Source: CADCTB01 sp963768975
GTDB lineage: Bacteria; Actinomycetota; Acidimicrobiia; Acidimicrobiales; AC-14
Assembly: GCA_963768975.1 (NCBI GenBank)
Contig: CAVYKB010000016.1
Coordinates: 1 to 64,000 of the forward strand
Length of the DNA stretch: 64,000 bases
Direction: 5' to 3'
Below, piece by piece: positions 7,934 to 18,008 of the stretch. The position numbers were made by a program, and so were the translations under genes. Below the pieces are notes generated by a model. It saw only the letters and a list, made by a program, of their open reading frames with translations. It searched no databases and was not told where the DNA came from. Every line of letters starts with the position of its first letter. The first letter of the stretch is position 1.

Positions 7934-9030
7934 CAGGGGAGGCCGCTCACCTCGACGTAGACCTTGATGGCGCCAGCGCTGCCGAGGAGCTCGATGGCCT
8001 TCGGGGCGTCGTCGAGGCCGTGGACCGGGTGGGTGAGGAGGCGGTCGAGCCAGCCGGGCCACCGGGCCTGGGCCATGGCGATGTCGCGGACGCCGTTCTC
8101 GAAGTCGACCCGGCTGGCGTTGACCGTGCCGACCATCACCTTGTTGCCGAGCACGAAGCCGAGGTTGAGCGCGTCGGATGGGACCTCGGTGCGGCGGTCG
8201 CCGCCGGTGACGCTGGACAGCACGAGCACGCCGTTGCGGCCCAGCACGCCCATGGCCTCGAAGACCAGGGGCGAGAAGCCGGTGGCCTCGAACATCACGT
8301 CGAAGGGGCCGTGGGCGGTGGCGGCGTCGGCGAGGCTCGTCTGCTGGGTGCTGAGGTAGCGGGCGCCGAGGCCTTCGACCAGGTCCGAGTTCAGGAAGGG
8401 TGGCTCGTCGCGGCCGAAGACTGTGACGTCGAGGCCCCGGAGGCGCAGGACCATGGCGGCCAGGAGCCCGATGGTGCCGGCGCCGAGGACGGCGGCCCGG
8501 CGGGGCTGCCAGACCCTGAGCCGGCGCTGGATCTCATAGGCCTGGTTGATGCCCTTCTCCACCACGGTGGTGGGCTCCAGCAGTACGCCCACGTCGCGCA
8601 GGCCTTCTGGCACGAGGACGAGGCGGCCGGCGTCCTCCACGTAGAACTCGGTGAGGAAGCCGTGGACGAGGTTGATCCCGTGCTCGCGGTAGCTGTCGTC
8701 GGTGGTGAAGTCGGGCGTGCCGACGTAGTCGTAGATGGAGTCGCCGGCCTGGCGGACGATGGAGACGACGTAGTCCCCCGGCTTCAGCTCGTCGGCGCCG
8801 GCGCCCACCTCGGTGACCACGCCGAAGCCCTCGTGGCCGAGGATCAGGTAGTCGAACCCGGGAGGTGGGGCGCCGTACTCGCCGGCGTTGATCTCCTTGT
8901 CGGTGCCGTCGAGGCCCACACGCAGCACCTTGACCTTGACACTGCGGTCGTCGGTGAGCGCCGGCTCGGGAACGTCGTCACGGACGGTGGCACTGTGCGG
9001 CGTGCGAGGAATGACGGTGAGCGCCTTCAT
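7933..9030 (-). CDS. glucose 1-dehydrogenase-like MDR enzyme (365 aa)
   Basis: A medium-chain dehydrogenase of the glucose dehydrogenase type. The catalytic-zinc positions of archaeal enzymes are recognisable: Asp in VGLDGTDKEI, His-Glu in LGHEGFG, and Glu in LLEPTTVVEKG. The Rossmann motif is AAVLGAGTIGLLA, and the last 150 residues match the glucose-dehydrogenase C-terminal domain (NNR-type loop GNKVMVGTVNASRVDFENG). The four-cysteine structural zinc lobe of many family members is absent. Expected reaction: aldose to aldonolactone with NAD(P)+. It sits downstream of a hairpin and a flavoprotein gene and is coupled to the antiporter. Confidence 0.75.
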   Translation of the reverse strand: MKALTVIPRTPHSATVRDDVPEPALTDDRSVKVKVLRVGLDGTDKEINAGEYGAPPPGFDYLILGHEGFGVVTEVGAGADELKPGDYVVSIVRQAGDSIYDYVGTPDFTTDDSYREHGINLVHGFLTEFYVEDAGRLVLVPEGLRDVGVLLEPTTVVEKGINQAYEIQRRLRVWQPRRAAVLGAGTIGLLAAMVLRLRGLDVTVFGRDEPPFLNSDLVEGLGARYLSTQQTSLADAATAHGPFDVMFEATGFSPLVFEAMGVLGRNGVLVLSSVTGGDRRTEVPSDALNLGFVLGNKVMVGTVNASRVDFENGVRDIAMAQARWPGWLDRLLTHPVHGLDDAPKAIELLGSAGAIKVYVEVSGLP

Positions 9031-9045
9031 CGGGGTTCTCCTTGC

Positions 9046-9092
9046 TTCTTTGTCGGCTGAGATACCTCAGGGGTACTCCAGCCGACAAAGAA
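9046..9092. terminator. 13 bp perfect hairpin between flavoprotein and dehydrogenase genes
   Basis: TTCTTTGTCGGCT (9046-9058) and AGCCGACAAAGAA (9080-9092) pair perfectly; the 21-base loop contains a further imperfect stem (tacc/ggta). It lies right after the flavoprotein stop and just before the ribosome-binding site of the dehydrogenase gene, so it could terminate or attenuate between the two. The minus-strand 3' side (TTCTTTG...) is mildly T-rich. Confidence 0.65.
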
Positions 9093-9097
9093 CGGGG

Positions 9098-10458
9098 TCA
9101 GAGGCCGTAGGACTCCATGAGACGGAGCCACACTTCGCTGACGGTGGGAAAGGACGGGACGGCGTGCCAGAGCGTGTCCATGGTCACCTCGCCGACGATG
9201 GCGATGGTGGCCGAATGCAGCAGCTCCGCGACCCCGGGGCCGGTGAAGGTGGCGCCGACGATCACTCGGCGGGCCTCGTCGACGACGAGCTGGCTGGTGC
9301 CGGCGATGCCGTCGCCCTGGGTGTAGGCGCCGGAGACGTTGCCGGTGGGGTAGGTGACGACTCGCACGTCGATGCCGGCGTCGTGGGCCTGGGCTTCGGT
9401 GAGGCCGACGGCGCACACCTGGGGGTCGGTGAAGGTGACCCTCGGGACCGGCGCGGCGGCGGCGACGTCCTTGCCGAGGATCACGTCGCCGGCGACGCGA
9501 GCCTGGTACTTGCCCATGTGGGTGAGGAGGGCGCGGCCGTTGCAGTCGCCGACGGCGAAAAGCCAATCTCCCTTCGCCCGCAGCTGGTCGTCGACGGGGA
9601 TGTACTTGCCGGGCTCCAGGCCCACCGTCTCCAGGCCGAGGTCGGAGGTGGACGGGCGCCGGCCGACGGCGACGAGGATCTCATCCGCGGTGATGGTGCG
9701 GCCGTCGTCGAGCGTGCCGGTGACCGCGCCGTTGCGGGAGGCGGCGACCAGGCGGGCGCCGGTGATGACGGTGATGCCCTCGGCCTCGAAGGCGGCGCGG
9801 ACCTCGTCGCCGGCGAAGGGCTCCTCACGCGCCAGCAGGCGCGGTCCGGCCTCGACCACCGTGACCTCCTCGGCGCCGAGCCGGCGCATGGCCTGGGCCA
9901 TCTCGGCCCCCACCGCGCCGCCACCGAGGACGAGCAGCCGGCGAGGGATCTCCTTGGCCGCGGTGACCGAGCGGTTGTCCCACGGGTCGGCCTCGGCCAG
10001 CCCGGGGATGGGCGGCATGAAAGCGCCGGTGCCGGTGGCTAGGACGACGGCCTTGCCGGCCGTGAGCCTGCGGACCTCGCCCGACGACAGCTCCACGTCG
10101 ACGATGCGCTCCCCTGCCAACCGGCCGGCGCCCCGAACCAGCTCGATCCCCTCACTGTCCAGCCACTTGAGGGCACCGGTGTCGTCCCAGTTGCTCGTCA
10201 TATAGTCCCGGCGGGCCAAGGCGGCGGCCACGTCGATCTCGCCGGTGACGGCGGCGGCGGCGCCGGGAACCCGGCGGGCGGCGGCGATCACGTCGCCCGG
10301 TCGCGCCAAGGTCTTCGACGGGATGCACCCCCAGTACGAGCACTCCCCGCCGACCAGCTCGCGCTCGACGATGACCGTCGACAGCCCGCCGGCCGCACAC
10401 CGCCCGGCGACGTTCTCGCCGGCGGGGCCGGCGCCGATAACAATCACATCCACATCCG

Positions 10459-10462
<4 letters not shown>
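9098..10462 (-). CDS. NAD(P)/FAD-dependent oxidoreductase, disulfide-reductase (Lpd/MerA) family (454 aa)
   Basis: A two-dinucleotide-domain flavoprotein: VIVIGAGPAGENVAGRCAAG binds FAD, GGECSYWGCIPSKT is the redox-active C-x4-C site, LLVLGGGAVGAEMAQ binds NAD(P), and FAVGDCNG is the second FAD motif. The C-terminal dimer domain reads HAVPSFPTVSE, so the catalytic His of the HPT motif is Phe. It may therefore not be a standard lipoamide dehydrogenase; mycothione or other electron-transfer roles are possible. The GTG start has a perfect AAGGAG and overlaps the upstream glucosidase stop as GTGA. No E1 or E2 dehydrogenase genes are nearby. Confidence 0.8.
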
Positions 10463-13026
<2,564 letters not shown>

Positions 13027-13056
13027 GTCCACTCCGTCCCTGCAGCGACGCCGGTG

Positions 13057-13431
13057 TTACGCCAGCTCGGCGCCGAGGCCGACCACCCGGCCGTGAAACT
13101 CGGAGCCCGTTCCCGCGCTGAGCTCCCGCCGGCCCCGGAGGAGGACGGCGCCCCGGTCGCCGGTGGTCGGATCCTGGGTCACGAACCAGGGCGTGGTACC
13201 CGTGTCGAGGTTGGTGGCGGTGGTTTGCAGCCGGCCGGCCACCGGCTCGATGGTCTTGGCCAGGTTGCCGGCGTCGTCGAAGAAGAGCCGCAAAACTCGT
13301 CGACCCGTTCGCTGACGCCGGCGAACACCTGCCGGACGGGAGCGCCGGCGGTGGCGGGCGGCGCTCGCCCCGACCACCACGCCCCCGAGGCTCACGGGTA
13401 GCGACAGCCACGCCAGAAGCCGTCTCGCCAC
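13057..13431 (-). CDS. hypothetical protein with N-terminal membrane segment (124 aa)
   Basis: The reading frame begins MARRLLAWLSLPVSLGGVVV, a basic n-region plus hydrophobic segment that could be a signal anchor. A very Arg-rich stretch follows (residues 26-48), then a more ordinary region with FFDDAGNLAKTIEPVAGRLQ and PWFVTQDPTTGDRGAVLLRG. I do not recognise the family. The Arg-rich middle is a common sign of a wrong frame in GC-rich DNA, so a frameshift between the two halves is possible. It is in line with the glucosidase gene downstream. Confidence 0.35.
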   Translation of the reverse strand: MARRLLAWLSLPVSLGGVVVGASAARHRRRSRPAGVRRRQRTGRRVLRLFFDDAGNLAKTIEPVAGRLQTTATNLDTGTTPWFVTQDPTTGDRGAVLLRGRRELSAGTGSEFHGRVVGLGAELA

Positions 13432-13484
13432 TTGTTCCCCCTTCTCTCCGCCCAGCCGGGAGGGTCCCCTGGTGGGCAGCGTAT

Positions 13485-13598
13485 CTAGTAGCGCGAGACC
13501 CGGCCGCGGTTGCTGCCGCTGCGTTCCTCGTCGCCGGCGTCATCGAGGGCCTCGAGCTCGCGGATGAGGCCGCTTCTCCTCGGCCGACAGCCGGGCAT
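13485..13598 (-). CDS. possible small protein (37 aa) or frameshifted fragment
   Basis: The frame ends ...LIRELEALDDAGDEERSGSN and then GRVSRY, a plausible acidic helix plus tail. An ATG-initiated reading begins MPGCRPRRSG; another frame upstream reads RPDARLSAEEKR, which joins the helix better if one base is extra near 13574. So either a 37-residue gene or a slightly longer gene with a single-base insertion. Not recognised. Confidence 0.25.
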   Translation of the reverse strand: MPGCRPRRSGLIRELEALDDAGDEERSGSNRGRVSRY

Positions 13599-13846
13599 CG
13601 GGGCGCCGGACCTAGTTTTCCACAACCGAATGACAAACCTGTGGTTTATCCATCGGTGGACCTACGTGCCGGTCAACCAGGCCACCGCCGGCGGCTGGTG
13701 GCAGTGGCGTGCGTGGCGGTGCCCCGCAGGGGCGTGGTGGCCGGGAGTGGCCGCCGCCCTGGTGGTGCCGGCATGGCCGGCTGGTCACGGCGGTGTCTCC
13801 TGGCGTCGTTGCCGAAGCGCGGACGCCCGGTCGTCCTCAGGAGGGG
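13599..13846. other. non-coding stretch with two DnaA-box-like 9-mers
   Basis: I see no convincing gene here. It contains TTTTCCACA (13616-13624) and TGTGGTTTA (13640-13648), both resembling DnaA boxes; the first is the exact complement-form of a box beside dnaA. The rest is GC-rich and low in structure. Confidence 0.3.
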
Positions 13847-13984
13847 TTAGGGGTTCTTGGCATCGACATCGCCCTCGATCCTGACGCCGTCGCCCGAGGT
13901 GTCGATGCCGCCCTCGGCGCTGCACGCGCCCAGGAGGGTCACGGCCATGACGGCGGCCAGGCCGGCTCGGATGAGTTTCTTCAT
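13847..13984 (-). CDS. small lipoprotein (45 aa)
   Basis: A short gene with a textbook lipoprotein signal: MKKLIRAGLAAVMAVTLL followed by the lipobox LGAC. The mature part is only about 25 residues, acidic and polar (SAEGGIDTSGDGVRIEGDVD). GGAGA lies about eleven bases before the ATG. Such peptides would be acylated at Cys21 and held on the outer face of the membrane. No family is recognised and function is unknown. Codon use is like its neighbours. It sits alone between the DUF3566 gene and the sugar module. Confidence 0.6.
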   Translation of the reverse strand: MKKLIRAGLAAVMAVTLLGACSAEGGIDTSGDGVRIEGDVDAKNP

Positions 13985-14053
13985 ACTGAGACCTGTCTCC
14001 GCCGGCGCCGGGGCCTAACCTTCTAAGCGGGCGGGAAGCCCGGAACACCGTGA

Positions 14054-14142
14054 GCAGCACGGCCGGGGTGAGCAGGGCTGGGCGGCTTCAACAGGGTGCG
14101 ACGGACCCGCACGGCGGCGGTGCTGAGGGCCGGCCGTGCTGC
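14054..14142. repeat. 13 bp perfect inverted repeat, 63-base loop
   Basis: GCAGCACGGCCGG (14054-14066) is exactly complementary to CCGGCCGTGCTGC (14130-14142). It lies in a 268-base gap between DUF3566 and the small lipoprotein gene. It could close a structured RNA or act in termination of the gyrase cluster. The loop has weaker internal pairing (CCGCACGG/CCGTGCGG-type). No known RNA family is recognised. Confidence 0.45.
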
Positions 14143-14252
14143 CGCCGATGATCACGGAGTGAGAGCGCCGAGCCGGCGTGCCCGCCGCGCGGGACCGCAG
14201 TGCAGGCCTCTGGCTCGGTACGGGTCACGCTAGCCAGGCGCTCGCAGGTCGC

Positions 14253-14846
14253 TCAGTCGGAGGGGCGCCGGCTGAACTCGGCCGCTTGGACCTGCTCGGG
14301 GTGGACCTGCTCGGGCATATCCGGCATGGGGGTGGTGTCGGGCACGCGTTCGCCCACCGCTGGGCGGCGCCGGTTCGCCCGCCGGGGGGTGAGTGGCGCC
14401 GGTGCCGGCGCCAGGCCGGCCTCCAGGAGCTTGCGGTTGCGCCGGGTCGGCCGTTCCTCGAAGACGACGGTGATCCCGCCGATCACGTCGCTGATCAGGT
14501 TGTAGAGGACGGTGAAGAGCACGGAGGCGCCTGTGCCCATCACCACCAGGACGAGCCCGCCCAGGATCGACGCCCGCAGCATGGTGGGCCCCAGGATCTT
14601 GAAATCGTCAGACGCGATCAGGTCGCCGATGAACTTCTCGACGTTCTCCCGCAGGCCGGTGGCGGTGGCCGCCGCCCACAGGACCAAGCCGGCGACGAGG
14701 AACACCAGGTAGAGCGTCGCAAAGAGGAGCACCGAGAACTTGAGAACCGTCCACGGCTCGACTCGGCGGACGACAAGACGGACTCGCCGTCCCTGCGCAA
14801 CGGGGCTCCTACTCATACCGGGATGAAATGAACCGTACTCGCTCAT
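14253..14846 (-). CDS. DUF3566 membrane protein, gyrA-linked (197 aa)
   Basis: DUF3566 proteins are two-helix membrane proteins found next to gyrA across actinobacteria. Here the basic RRVRLVVRRVEPWTVLKFSV leads into helix 1 (LLFATLYLVFLVAGLVLWAA), then a loop with GLRENVEKFIGDLI, then helix 2 (ASILGGLVLVVMGTGASVLF) and the conserved LYNLISDVIGGI. A 55-residue Pro-rich tail follows. No good Shine-Dalgarno is seen for ATG 14846 or for ATG 14816, so the exact start is open. Its role is unknown; synteny suggests a tie to cell envelope or division. Confidence 0.75.
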   Translation of the reverse strand: MSEYGSFHPGMSRSPVAQGRRVRLVVRRVEPWTVLKFSVLLFATLYLVFLVAGLVLWAAATATGLRENVEKFIGDLIASDDFKILGPTMLRASILGGLVLVVMGTGASVLFTVLYNLISDVIGGITVVFEERPTRRNRKLLEAGLAPAPAPLTPRRANRRRPAVGERVPDTTPMPDMPEQVHPEQVQAAEFSRRPSD

Positions 14847-14856
14847 TGGGCGGCTG

Positions 14857-15483
14857 CTAACGGCAGACCTCGAAATGGATCGGGTCGTCGCCCGGATACG
14901 GCTGGCACAGGCCCGCTCTCGGCGCCACTGCCAGAAGGTCGTCGACGAAGTCGGCGGGCACGTCGATGGCCAGGCCCTTCTCGTGCATCGACGAGCCCGG
15001 CGGCGCCACGGGATAGGGATTGGATTCCCGGTTGGCGTACAGCTGGGCCTGCGCCTCGGTGGAGCGGTAGCCCGACGTGATCGGCACCGGCCGGCCCAGG
15101 AGCTGCTCGGCCCGGGCCAGGGCGGCGCGCATGGCCGCGGCCAAGCCCTTGACCGCGCCGGCGCCGGCGCCGCCACCGTCACGGTCGCCCGAGCGGCGGG
15201 CCCGGCCCACCGCCTCCGCCGGCCCCAGGCGGACCCGCACCTCAGTCTCCAGGCCGGTTTCCTTGAAGGAGACCAGCTCGGCGCCGTTGGCCCGGGCCAG
15301 CTCGTCGGCGGCGGAGCGGCCGGCGGCGGCGCCGGCCAGGGCGGCGGCGTCGGCCGCGTTGCGGGCGCCGGCGCGCGACGTGGCCGCCCCGCCCATCCGG
15401 CCCAGCAGGATGACGATGACCCCGACCAGGACGATGGTCAGGGCGAAGAACGGCAGGGTGGAACCTCGCTGATTGCGGTGCAT
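14857..15483 (-). CDS. TadG-like N-terminus fused to VanY-type (M15) carboxypeptidase (208 aa)
   Basis: Residues 5-55 (RGSTLPFFALTIVLVGVIVI, then GAARNAADAAALAGA-like helix) match the Flp pilus TadE/TadG N-terminal anchor. Residues 110-208 match D-Ala-D-Ala carboxypeptidase VanY: SGYRS, SSMHEKGLAIDVP (the S-x-H-x2-G-x-A-x-D zinc motif) and HFEV near the end. So a membrane-tethered wall peptidase lies on the outer face. A perfect GGAGG seven bases before the ATG fixes the start. It is 80 bases downstream of gyrA and 10 bases upstream of DUF3566, likely one transcript. The domain combination is unusual. Confidence 0.75.
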   Translation of the reverse strand: MHRNQRGSTLPFFALTIVLVGVIVILLGRMGGAATSRAGARNAADAAALAGAAAGRSAADELARANGAELVSFKETGLETEVRVRLGPAEAVGRARRSGDRDGGGAGAGAVKGLAAAMRAALARAEQLLGRPVPITSGYRSTEAQAQLYANRESNPYPVAPPGSSMHEKGLAIDVPADFVDDLLAVAPRAGLCQPYPGDDPIHFEVCR

Positions 15484-15563
15484 GTGCCCCTCCTTGGAGC
15501 GCGTGAACTCAGGAGGGGGGAAGTGGTGCGGGGAGGATGCGGTTGGCCGGCGGAGCCGGCGTG

Positions 15564-18005
15564 CTAGTCGTCGACGCTGAGGACGGGGGCGACGGCGGCG
15601 ACCGTCTGGCCTTCGTCGAGGTTCATGATGCGCACGCCCGTGGCGTCGCGGCCCTGGGCCGAGATGTCGCGCACTGCGGTGCGAATGGTGACACCGGCGG
15701 AGGAGATGAGCAGCAGCTCGTCGTCGAGGCCGACCATGAGGGCGGCGACCACCTTGCCCCGGCCCCGGGCTAGTCGGATGCCGATGACGCCCATGGTGCC
15801 CCGGCCCTTGCGGGGGAACTTGTCCAGTTTCGTGCGCTTGCCGTGGCCGGTGTCGGTGACGATGAGCAGGTCGGCACCCTCGCGGGTGACATCGCAGGAC
15901 ACCACTTCGTCGCCGTCGCGCAGGCGCATGCCGATGACCCCCATGGCCGAGCGGCCGGTGGCCCGCACGTCGTCCTCGAAGAAGCGGATGGTGGTGCCGG
16001 CGCTGCTGACCATGAAGATGTCGTCGCCGCCACTGGTCTGGACCACCCGGACCAGCTCGTCGTCGTCGCGCAGGTTGATGGCGATCAACCCGTCGCGCCG
16101 GGACGAGTCGTACTCGGTGAATCGGGTCTTCTTCACCATGCCGCTCTTGGTGGCGAAGAACAAGAAACGAGACGTCTCGTAGTCGCGGGTGTCGATGATG
16201 GCCTGGATGCGCTCACCCGGCTGCAGCGACAGCAGGTTGGGGATGGCCGTGCCCCGGGCGGTGCGCTCCTTCATCGGGATCTCATGGGCTCGCAGCCGGT
16301 AGACCTTGCCCCGGTTGGAGAAGAACAGCAGGTAGGCGTGGGCGGTGGTGTGAACGATGCGCTCGACATAGTCGTTGTCGCGCAGGCGGGCGCCGGCGAT
16401 ACCCCGCCCACCACGGCCCTGGGTGCGGAAGGCGTCGGCCGCCACCGTCTTGATGTAGCCGGCGTGGGTCATGGTGACGACGAGCTCTTCATCGTCGATG
16501 AGGTCGAGGTTGTCGAGGTCGCCGGGGTCGAAGGTGATCTCGGCCCGGCGGGGCGTGGCGTGCTTGGTGCGGATCTCGCCCATCTCGTCCTTGATGACCT
16601 GCCGCAGCTTGCCGGGGTCGGCGAGGATGGCCTCGAGCTCGGCAATGGTCTGGCGCAGTTCGGCCAGCTCCCCCTCGAGCTGAGACCGGCCCAGGCGGGT
16701 GAGACGGGACAGCTGCATGTCCAGGATGTGGTTGGCCTGGATCTCGCTGAACTCGAAGGGGTCCGCCATGAGGCCGTCGCGCGCCGCGCCTCGGTCCTCT
16801 GAGCCCCGGATGAGCGCAATGATGGCGTCGATCATGTCGAGGGCCTTGATGAGGCCTTCGACGATATGGGCTCGGTCGCGCGCCTTGCGCAGGCGGTACT
16901 CGGAACGGCGGGTGATGACCTCGACCTGGTGGTCGATGTAGTAGCCGAGGGCCTGGGCCAGGTTCAGCGTGCGCGGTACGCCGTCGCACAGCGCGACCAT
17001 GTTCACGCCGAAGTTGGTCTGCAGCGGCGTGTGCTTGAACAGGTTGTTGAGCACGACCGTGGCGTTGGCGTCGCGCTTCAGGTAGATGACGAGCTTGGTG
17101 TCTTCCCCTGATGAGAGGTTCTTGATGTCGCGGATCCCCTCGATCTGGCGGGAGTCGACGAGCTCGGCCACCTTCGACGCCACCGACGACACGCTGACCT
17201 GGTAGGGCAGCTGGGTGACGTGGATCTCGCTGCTGGTCTTGCCTTCGATGATCTCCGTCTTGGCCCGCATCTTGATCGAGCCCCGGCCGGTGCGGTAGGC
17301 GTCCATGATCCCGGCTCTCCCCAGGATGTAGGCGCCTGTGGGAAAGTCGGGACCCTTGACGAAGGCCATGAGGTCGTCGGGGGTGGCGTCGGGATGATCG
17401 ATCAGGTGGAGGGTGGCGTCGATGATCTCACCCAGGTTGTGGGGCGGGATGTTGGTGGCCATGGCCACGGCGATGCCCTGGCTGCCGTTCACCAACAGGT
17501 TGGGGAAGCGACTGGGGAGGACGCTGGGCTCGGTGAAGTCGCCCGAGTAGTTGTCGACGAAGTCGACGGTGTCCTCGTCGATACCGGCCAGCATCTGCAT
17601 GGCCAGCCCGCTGAGGCGGGACTCGGTGTAACGCTCGGCCGCAGCCTCGAACTCGGGCGAGCCGTAGTTGCCGTGGAAGTCGATCAGTGGGTGGCGGAGG
17701 CTGAACGGCTGGGCCATACGGACCAGGGCGTCGTAGATGGCCTGGTTGCCGTGGGGGTGGTACTGGCCCATGACGTGGCCGGTGATGCGGGCGCACTTGA
17801 CCATGGTGCGGTCGGGGCGGAAGCCCTGGTCGAACATGTCCCAGAGGATGCGGCGGTGGACGGGCTTGAGGCCGTCGCGTACGTCGGGGAGGGCCCGGGC
17901 CGTGATGGTAGAGAGCGCGTAGATGAGATACGACTGCTCCATCTCGGTCTGGAGCTCGATGGGCTCCCAGCTTTCGAATTCGAGGGGTGGCTGCTGGTCC
18001 GACAT
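15564..18005 (-). CDS. gyrA: DNA gyrase subunit A (813 aa)
   Basis: Breakage-reunion subunit of gyrase, which introduces negative supercoils with GyrB. The N-terminal winged helix holds RALPDVRDGLKPVHRRIL and the active-site Tyr in AAERYTESRLS. The C-terminal pinwheel carries the gyrase box as QGRGGRG, supporting gyrase rather than topoisomerase IV. The quinolone-determining segment reads HPHGNQAIYD: the usual Asp-Ser pair at E. coli 82-83 is Asn-Gln. It lies three bases after gyrB and is surely co-transcribed. Confidence 0.95.
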   Translation of the reverse strand: MSDQQPPLEFESWEPIELQTEMEQSYLIYALSTITARALPDVRDGLKPVHRRILWDMFDQGFRPDRTMVKCARITGHVMGQYHPHGNQAIYDALVRMAQPFSLRHPLIDFHGNYGSPEFEAAAERYTESRLSGLAMQMLAGIDEDTVDFVDNYSGDFTEPSVLPSRFPNLLVNGSQGIAVAMATNIPPHNLGEIIDATLHLIDHPDATPDDLMAFVKGPDFPTGAYILGRAGIMDAYRTGRGSIKMRAKTEIIEGKTSSEIHVTQLPYQVSVSSVASKVAELVDSRQIEGIRDIKNLSSGEDTKLVIYLKRDANATVVLNNLFKHTPLQTNFGVNMVALCDGVPRTLNLAQALGYYIDHQVEVITRRSEYRLRKARDRAHIVEGLIKALDMIDAIIALIRGSEDRGAARDGLMADPFEFSEIQANHILDMQLSRLTRLGRSQLEGELAELRQTIAELEAILADPGKLRQVIKDEMGEIRTKHATPRRAEITFDPGDLDNLDLIDDEELVVTMTHAGYIKTVAADAFRTQGRGGRGIAGARLRDNDYVERIVHTTAHAYLLFFSNRGKVYRLRAHEIPMKERTARGTAIPNLLSLQPGERIQAIIDTRDYETSRFLFFATKSGMVKKTRFTEYDSSRRDGLIAINLRDDDELVRVVQTSGGDDIFMVSSAGTTIRFFEDDVRATGRSAMGVIGMRLRDGDEVVSCDVTREGADLLIVTDTGHGKRTKLDKFPRKGRGTMGVIGIRLARGRGKVVAALMVGLDDELLLISSAGVTIRTAVRDISAQGRDATGVRIMNLDEGQTVAAVAPVLSVDD

Positions 18006-18008
18006 GGG

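Noticed and set aside
13785..14060. 91-codon minus-strand frame over the small lipoprotein
   Set aside because: Arg/Gly/His-rich shadow; the 45-residue lipoprotein in another frame has a proper signal and lipobox.
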